Assembly: GCA_049487715.1 (NCBI GenBank)
Contig: CP150588.1
Span: 1-64,000, forward strand
Length of the DNA stretch: 64,000 nucleotides
Origin: Pycnococcus provasolii
Lineage: Eukaryota > Chlorophyta > Pseudoscourfieldiophyceae > Pseudoscourfieldiales
Reading direction: 5' to 3'
Shown here: positions 57,625-64,000 of the stretch, piece by piece
Layout: each line of letters opens with the position of its first letter
Numbering within the stretch: position 1 is the first letter of the stretch
Made by a program: the position numbers and the translations under genes
Notes under the pieces: model-generated
What the model was told of the DNA's origin: nothing
The model's input: only the letters and a program-made list of their open reading frames with translations
Database searches by the model: none

Positions 57625-58863
57625 ATGTCCGTCGTACACCACGTCGTCAATGTCAACAAAGGCAAAGTCCCTCCAAAGATGGGCGTCAATGCACGTGTTC
57701 GTGTTCCTCGTCGTGTTCCTCCTCCTACACATTCACGTGTGTCCATGTCTTGGAATGTGTCCGTGTCGTCATCCATGTCGTCGTCATCAAAGGCATGCAT
57801 GAGGATGCGTACTCATTCTCATTCTCATTCTCATGGTCGCCTTCGTCCTCATTACCGCCGATCTCACTCCGTTTCAGCCTCAGCCTCCTCCTCTTCTGAG
57901 AGTGATGAACTTTATGGTGAAGGGTTAGAATCCACGTCTGACGTGCGTTTCGATCTACTCAAAGAAGACGGATCGCGACCTTCAACCGCCTCTATAGCTT
58001 CGGCATCGGCACGTGTCTCGACACCTCTGATCGTTGACGACGCGTTTCTCGCTCGAGTTTTCTACGCAGAACTGGAAAAACTTCTCGAGACGTCCAAACA
58101 CGCGGGGGAAGCTGCAGCCCTGCGACGCCTGAACGCGTTCTTTCCCCTCTTCAAAGAAAATGCACAAATCGAACAAGCCATCCAACGCAGTGTACAAGCC
58201 ATGGACGACCCAACGGCACAAAACGCACGCCGAGCTGCCGCCGCCGCCGCCGCCGCCGCCGCGCAGCTTGCTCTCGACGAAAACGCCGTGGCTCTGTGCG
58301 ACGCGCTGCAGCAGTCGGCGGCGTTACCGCCGTCACAGGACGCTTGGGACGAAGCACACCAGCTGCTTGGTGTGGCAAACGATGCCACCAAACTCAGGAG
58401 AGAAGTGCAACACAACCTCGCCGCGGGCATGCGAAACGACGCGCCAGATGCCGCCGTGGAAGCACGGCAACACTGGCGTTCCGTCGAAGTGGCACTCGGG
58501 TACGCCTCCTCGTGTGCCATCCACGCAAGCCTCGACGTCGACGTCGACGACGGCGAAGAAGCATCAAGTATCGAAGAAGTCAACGTGGAAGATGTGGAAC
58601 TCTTGGAAGGAGAGGAGGGGGAGGAGGAGGAGCTTGTCGACGTCTACGCCATCTGGATTCAGGCGGCACTAGCTCACGTCGCCGCGTCGTATGGACGCGT
58701 GCGTCTCAGTGATCCCGTCCCTTCCGCGAACGACGGTCTAACAAACGTCGTCGCGCCTCTGGAAGAGTGCACATCCTGGCTACCTTCCAACTCGACTACC
58801 TTCACCACGTGGCTGCAACGAGACGCCACAAACTTAAAAGACATATTCGAGGACGAAGATTGA
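57625..58863 (+). CDS. Unrecognised helical, acidic protein
   Basis: 412 residues with no family I can name. The first ~90 are His/Arg/Ser-rich (THSHSHSHGRLRP, then a serine run) and may be disordered or a targeting leader. From about 130 the protein is helical (DDAFLARVFYAELEKLLETS, AAALRRLNAFFPLFKENAQI). A poly-Ala run (204-214) and a segment rich in Ala, Gln and Asp follow. An acidic block near 300-335 (VEDVELLEGEEGEEEELVDV) comes before a last helix and the acidic end DIFEDED. It is convergent with the giant MED12-like gene, 13 bp apart. Uniform codon use along the frame supports a real gene. The start could be a later Met, such as MSWNVSVSS. Confidence 0.6.
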   Translation: MSVVHHVVNVNKGKVPPKMGVNARVRVPRRVPPPTHSRVSMSWNVSVSSSMSSSSKACMRMRTHSHSHSHGRLRPHYRRSHSVSASASSSSESDELYGEGLESTSDVRFDLLKEDGSRPSTASIASASARVSTPLIVDDAFLARVFYAELEKLLETSKHAGEAAALRRLNAFFPLFKENAQIEQAIQRSVQAMDDPTAQNARRAAAAAAAAAAQLALDENAVALCDALQQSAALPPSQDAWDEAHQLLGVANDATKLRREVQHNLAAGMRNDAPDAAVEARQHWRSVEVALGYASSCAIHASLDVDVDDGEEASSIEEVNVEDVELLEGEEGEEEELVDVYAIWIQAALAHVAASYGRVRLSDPVPSANDGLTNVVAPLEECTSWLPSNSTTFTTWLQRDATNLKDIFEDED

Positions 58864-58876
58864 ATATACAGTAACA

Positions 58877-59565
58877 TTACAATTGTGTATTGCGCAGCAC
58901 CCAACTGAAGCTCGCCTTCCCCACTGGCAGGGGAAGCGACGCGCGCGCACGTGCCCAAAGCCAAACTGGCATGTTCTTCGCCTGATCGAGACGCGCCGCG
59001 GCGGTTCGGCATGCTTGGCTCGTCTCTCCAAGCGCGGGAACCGCGGGAAGCCTGCGAACGCTCGACTGTAACCTAACAAGCCACCCTGCCCACTGGCTTG
59101 CGCATAGCGCACGCACCGCCGCCACCGCGAGGTCTACCGCGGCCGTTGTGTGGTCAGGCATAGTCCACACGCCGCAGTGACAAAGCAGCGTGCTTAGAGA
59201 AATGACCAAGCTCTGACGCGTCGTTGCGTTGGCGTACGGGTCGCCACCTCCGCCGCCGCCACCACCGCCCCGTGCCTCGAGGGAGGGACGCGCTGGACCA
59301 GCCGCGCCATCGCTGACGTACAGAGCGGGCAGCAGTGGTGCAAGCAGCCACACACGGAGCGACACGGCGCTCGCTAGGTGCTTGCGTTTCCCTAGCAAGA
59401 CAGCCTCCATCTGCTCAGGATTGAGCTCGTTCGCACGAACTGCATCCGCTAGCAGCTGGCATTGTTCCACGAGCAGGTTCTGGAATTTTGAACGCCGCGC
59501 CGCATCTCCACGTGCGAGCGCACCCACTACCAAGTCGCGGAATCCGCGAGCGACTCGAAATGGTG

Positions 59566-59596
<31 letters not shown>

Positions 59597-62500
59597 TTCC
59601 TTTATTGGATGCATGACGTGCTCTGCGCCAAGCGCAGCAGCACCACGCTCCTGAAGAGCGTCTGCGAGAGATACGCGGCCGTACATGGCAGCGAGTGGGA
59701 CTCCCTCGGTATTCGATGCCGCCGTCGACGAGATGCCGTGCCGAAGCGTAGCGTGCGCCTGGAACAGGATGTCAGTCTCCATCGCAGTTCCCACGCGCCG
59801 TGCCAGCTCGGCATACGCGCACGCGTTTTGTGGCTTCAGTGCTATGCAAGAAAGCACGTAGTCCGAAGCCGACTTGCCGAGCTCGGGAAATGGCGACTCG
59901 TCAACGGCACCGTCCTCCTGCTCGCCGAACCAGTCGTTGCCACCCGTGCGGTGCGCAGCCTTCGAATCCATCTCGTCGAGCTCTTTCTGGAAGGGTGCAC
60001 ACTCGCTTGTGGCCGCGGCACGACGCGCATACCCAAGCGTACGGGCGAACGTCGTGCGCGCGGCGGAATTAGCCGCATTGCTAGAACCATCCCTCCTCCG
60101 ATTCGAAGCTGCCTTTTCAGCCGCTTCCGCAGCCGCCTCCGCCGCCAGCACCAGGCGCACCTCCGCGGCATGCGCAGCGACGCTTGATGCCTGCACGTCG
60201 CGAAGTACATCCGCGAGAATTTGACGACGCGCTTTTTTACGCTCACTCGAGCTTTCGCACGTGTAGTGCGATCGCCTCACCTCCATGCCGCCAGCATCAA
60301 ACTTGGTCGCAATCAGGTGCACTGCAGATGCCGCAGCTGCGGCAGAACGTTCCGCCACAGCCTTATCATCCCCACCTCGTGCCGCCAGCTCTGCGCTGAG
60401 TGCCGCACGGCCTAGCCGCCAGACAAGGGCATCGCTGTCAAGGCTTAACCATGCGGCACGGACAGCCGCCGATCGCAATACGACGCAGTCAGCCTCCGCA
60501 AGCTCACTTTCATCCGCAGCAATCGCCGCGCGCACGAGCGTAGTTGCCGTGGCAGCAATCACGGTGGAGAGAGGCACGCCAGTTCCTAGCACGATCGCTG
60601 CATGTGCGGCATCGAGTGCAACCGACGTCGCCTTCTCCTGATTACAGTTGTTATCGTCGTCATCACCATCAATACGTCGGAGCATCAGCTCGCGAAGTTC
60701 AGCCAGAGGAGGGTTTCCAAGACATGTGGCTGCAGCAGCGTTCACCTCGTCATCGGTGGCTGAGAATGTGACTGCCGAGATAAGCTGCTCCGCCATATTG
60801 CTCTTTCCCTGAACAGCGTCAGCGATGAACGTTGCACGTGAGGCGCGACTGCAGTCCCAAGAATTGGTAGAAGCAGTGGTGATAGTTGCTGGCGACTTGA
60901 CGCTGGCAGAGATAGCACCGGGACCCAGGGCACATGCAGCGACGTGCCGGCATGCGAGCCATGCTGTCGTACACGCTGACGTAAGACGACTGTTGTCATC
61001 ATCGCCCGTGTTCTCCTGCTCCGCCGCCGTCGCCGCCGCCGCCGCCATAGCCTTACTCGCGCGCACGGCATACGCGACATGCACAGCTTGCTCATGTGCT
61101 CCCCGCAGCGCCGCGGCGTCAAACGTGAGCGCCTCATCACGACGAATGCCTTCCGCCGCTGCACGAGCGAGATGTATGCATCGCGTTAGCTTGGACGCCA
61201 TGCCATGATCTCCTGACGTCTGCGTTGTATCGAGAATATCGCGCACAAGCGCCGCGGCGTCAGCGTCCGTCGACGCCTCGCCTCGCGCGACGCCTGTAAC
61301 TGCGAGTGCCGCAGCAACGGAAAGCGCATCCGACTCCGTTGCATCTGACACTACCGCAAGAGCATCTTCAACTTCCAGCGATCTACCACCCAGCAGAGAT
61401 GCGATCACATGTCTAAATCCTCTGACAGAATCCGGAGATGTGGCACTCATCTCGCGTGCCACAAGAGCGCAACGCGACGCTCGATGCCACGCGCTCGACA
61501 CGGTACGCGCGTATGCGTCATCGTCCTCTAGAATGCTTTCTTCGTCGTTCTGCTCATCGTTGTCATGATCGTGATCATTACGAGCCGCTGTTACGGTGCG
61601 ATCGTCAATCCCCGAGCTGGTGCGTCTAGCACGCTTCGACGACGGCGTGGGCGGTGGCGTACCACGTCGTTTTTTGGTGGAGCTCGGCGACATCGACATC
61701 GTTCCGAGGGCAAATATAGCCGCCGATGCCGCAGCGAGGGAGCCGCCAGCACGCAGAGCATCAGAAGCAGCCGTCGGCGACGAGGTTTCCGACGATGCGA
61801 AGTTGCACACCTCTATCGTCGCGCGGCGAAAGGCGTGCAACGCATGCACGACTCCGCCCATCATCGCAGAGGGCGCCGCAAGCTTAGCACGTTCCGCGAG
61901 CATGTGTCTCACCTCTCTTGTCGTGGCGTTTGGCGTCGCAGCGATCGGTGGCACAGGTCCCGAATTCGCGTCGAGCTGCGCGAGTATGTCAGCCCCAGTA
62001 GGTATCGCAAGCACGGTATCTGCGAGATGAGCCACCGCTGCACGGAGCTGCCGACTCGAAGAGTATTTGAGTTTGCTGCTCGCGTGCGTCACTGCGCCAC
62101 AGAGGCGCGACAGTTGGTCGGATGGCATGAAGCTTGCTGGCAGGGCGGTGCACTGCAAGAGAGCGGCTACACCACGCAAGATGGCGGCACACTGCCGTTC
62201 GGCATGAGCTCCTTTGCTCTCGTCGTGCCGCAGCGCGGTTAGAACTGCCGATGCACCCATCGCCACCGCGCCAGCCAAAGCTGCGGCAAGACTCATGATG
62301 CGACCATTATCATTTTTCTGGCTGCTGCTGAGCAGTCGGAATGTGGCTGCGGAGTAGTATTTCCACCTTGCGAGAACCAGCAATTCGTTTGCGTTTGCGT
62401 TTGCGTTTGCGTTTGCGTTTGCGTTTGCGTTTGCGTTTGCGTTGGCGGCATCTTCTCCTTCTCCTTCTGCGTCTGCGTCTGCTTCTCCTTCTGCGTCTGT

Positions 62501-63190
62501 ATCTCCTTCTCCTGCTTCTTCATCGTCACCAGCGGCGGCGGCGGCGGCGGCGTGATTTTCGGCGATGCGGCACAACGCATCCTTAAGGTGCGCAACGAGC
62601 GCGGCGGCGTATCCCACCTCGTCAGCTCTCAGATGCGCCAACTCGTCAGTATCTGAGCTCGCCGTCGCGGCGTTCACGAGCCACGCGACTCTGCTCGGCG
62701 GCGCACCTCGTTCTCGCATCGCCTCAAGCACGTCTTCGGCAAGCATAGGTGGCGGTGGTATGGGAAGCACGTTGAAGGCGACGTCGTGGTGTGCGTTTCG
62801 TGGTATGACGGCAACGCGTGGAAATCGCACGTGCGACGCAGACTTGTGCTGTGTTTGTGTTGTTTCCAGGCACGCGGCTGACCACCTCGCTCGCACTAAA
62901 ATGGCGTGATGTCTTGCAAGTTGCTTGACGTCAGCGGCGGGGTCCGACACGGAGTCCAGCCACACGTCCATGACGGCGAGGGGAACACGTTGGTACACAT
63001 AGCTGTTTGACGACGACGACGAGGAGGATGAAGAGGTTGTTGGTTGTTGTTGTTGTCGCTCGGCTTGCCTCGCGACACGACTTCTTTCTAGGTAAAGCTG
63101 AACCGTTCCCCACGTTTGTCGCGCGAACGACGCCGATGCGAACATTTTCTGGCAGGAGTGGTATTCTTCCTCCGTGTGATTATTCTTATC

Positions 63191-63237
<47 letters not shown>

Positions 63238-63643
63238 TCTCGATGCGTGTGATATGTTTCTCCATCCGTGATATCGTGGTGTTGGGAGCGTTCATCGCCG
63301 CCGCCGCCTCCTCAAGGATTGTGGACGCGTCGTGGAAGGGCATGGCATTGTGGTTCGCCCCTGCGTTTAACGCCGCAGCTGCCGATCCGACGAGCGCCGG
63401 GTCCGCGTGTGTTTGCGCCGCGACCAGTCCCGCATTACCACCCCCACCACCCCCACGAGAACCACCACCACCACCCCCACGAGAACCACCACGAGAGCCC
63501 CCACCACACCCAGGAGGCGGCGGCGTTTTGAATCCACGCGTCAACGCCCTTGATGATAATATAAACTCCTCAGGAGGCTCAGGGGCACCATGAAGAGGCG
63601 CGTTTTCATGGAGCGCGTCATGGAACACATCCAGAAACGCCAT
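58877..63643 (-). CDS. Giant alanine-rich helical protein, MED12-like
   Basis: 1588 residues. The first 160 are low complexity (Gly/Arg/Pro runs, then 15 consecutive Gln). Residues about 165-420 run parallel to the MED12 N-terminal region: a basic helix (QLYLERSRVARQAER), VWLDSVSDPAADVKQLARHH (compare 'kWi.gLs.p...L..L.hg'), ERGAPPSRVAWLVNAA (compare 'vP..RA.WfIkv') and LARWKYYSAATFRLL (compare 'FKWWY..RLLQW'). MED12 is part of the CDK8 kinase module of Mediator. Most of the rest is Ala-rich helix with acidic linkers. A likely nuclear signal is KKRRGTPPPTPSSKRAR. An Asn-Ala run comes from a (GCGTTT)n microsatellite at 62387-62440. Low similarity makes the name provisional. Confidence 0.5.
62387..62440. 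repeat. Hexanucleotide microsatellite (GCGTTT)n inside the MED12-like gene
   Basis: Nine perfect GCGTTT hexamers run in frame and encode an alternating Asn-Ala stretch. Flanking CTCCTT/CTGCGT repeats encode Glu/Gly/Asp/Ala-rich segments. Confidence 0.9.
63185..63238. repeat. CTG-type trinucleotide repeat (polyglutamine)
   Basis: A CTG/TTG run of about 15-17 triplets lies within the MED12-like coding region and encodes consecutive glutamines on the minus strand. Confidence 0.9.
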
Positions 63644-64000
63644 TCTATTCTATCGCCGGGTCCCGGGAATGATGATGAAAAAAGGGGGGGGGGGGGGGAG
63701 GGGCGAAGCGAGAGGGGGATAATGGCGGAATGATCACAGTGGTAGTGGTGCAAGACCAACACCGGGTCCCCAGAATAACGGGAAAATTACTACCGAAAAT
63801 TTACTGGTGCATTTACTGGTGCAGACTAAATTCACGGTACAAGAGTTGGGTTTTTCTGGGAAGCACGACCTGAGTGCCCGTACTCTCGTACCGGTTTGGG
63901 TGAAGGGCCGACCTATCGCCCCGTTGTTCCCCGCCGACCTAACGCCCCGTTGTGGAGGGTTCAGGGTTCCTCCTGGAGGTGGCGAAAAAACGACTGCCTC
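63644..64000. other. Intergenic end of window
   Basis: About 355 bases upstream of the MED12-like start. It has a G run at about 63686-63700 and two ACTGGTGCA copies (63803-63823). Two CGACCTA-CGCCCCGTTGT units lie at about 63909 and 63934. No gene is seen before the window ends. Confidence 0.45.

Noticed and set aside
58877-63643. Coatomer, importin or other HEAT-repeat protein reading of the Ala-rich giant
   Set aside because: Helices lack a regular HEAT period, and the N-terminal order of motifs fits MED12 better, though weakly.
850-64000. tRNA, rRNA or spliceosomal RNA genes
   Set aside because: Intergenic regions were scanned by eye for B-box and conserved snRNA/rRNA sequences; none was convincing. 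A covariance-model search would be decisive.

Overview
This window is a nuclear chromosome end from a green alga. It opens with 30 perfect CCCTAA telomere hexamers (TTAGGG on the other strand), and the genes are those of a photosynthetic green-lineage eukaryote: a LUX/PCL1-type GARP clock regulator, plastid OHP2, plastid KAS III, an LSF1-like starch protein, SWEET, DGAT2, AP-4 epsilon, DRG1 and topoisomerase II. Coding DNA is GC-rich, almost every gene is a single long open frame, and only OHP2 needs introns to be read. A chlorophyte of prasinophyte type fits best; the species cannot be fixed from the sequence.

Layout. 1-300: telomere and a 12-bp variant array. 300-850: decayed Ty1/copia-like fragment. 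1.5-9.3 kb: five minus-strand genes (LUX-like factor, TupA-like ATP-grasp, OHP2, purple acid phosphatase, armadillo/radial-spoke-like). 10-16.5 kb: AP-4 epsilon, DRG1, DEAD-box helicase. 16.7-17.6 kb: a complete miniature LTR retrotransposon (TRIM) with target duplications, inserted 30 bp upstream of a SHOCT-domain gene. 18-25 kb: LSF1-like, SWEET, UHM-TPR, KAS III. 25.8-32 kb: a Ctr copper transporter with an enzyme-like ectodomain, a gene-poor AT-rich stretch, a SAM-tailed membrane protein and a small zinc-finger gene. 33-39.5 kb: topoisomerase II and a ParB-like/zinc-ribbon protein behind a 40-bp minisatellite. 39.6-52 kb: a multispanning PH-kinase, an LRR protein, an RNase H-REXO4 fusion and DGAT2. 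52.9-57.3 kb: a TIR-like/NACHT/14xWD40 protein. 57.6-63.6 kb: an unknown acidic protein and a huge MED12-like protein.

The strongest candidate for an undescribed system is the TIR-like/NACHT/WD40 gene. It is an algal NLR-like (STAND) protein with a myristoylation-type N terminus, a TIR-like domain that keeps the WCLxE glutamate, a complete Walker A/B NTPase, and 14 nearly identical WD40 repeats whose variation is confined to a few predicted surface positions. Several other genes carry unusual domain combinations: 2OG-oxygenase-like plus Ctr, RNase H plus REXO4, multi-TM plus PH plus kinase with DYG in place of DFG, UHM plus TPR, and ParB-like plus zinc ribbon.

Limits: all homology calls come from reading motifs by eye. 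No alignment, HMM search or expression data were used. Start codons were chosen from domain boundaries and leader composition.
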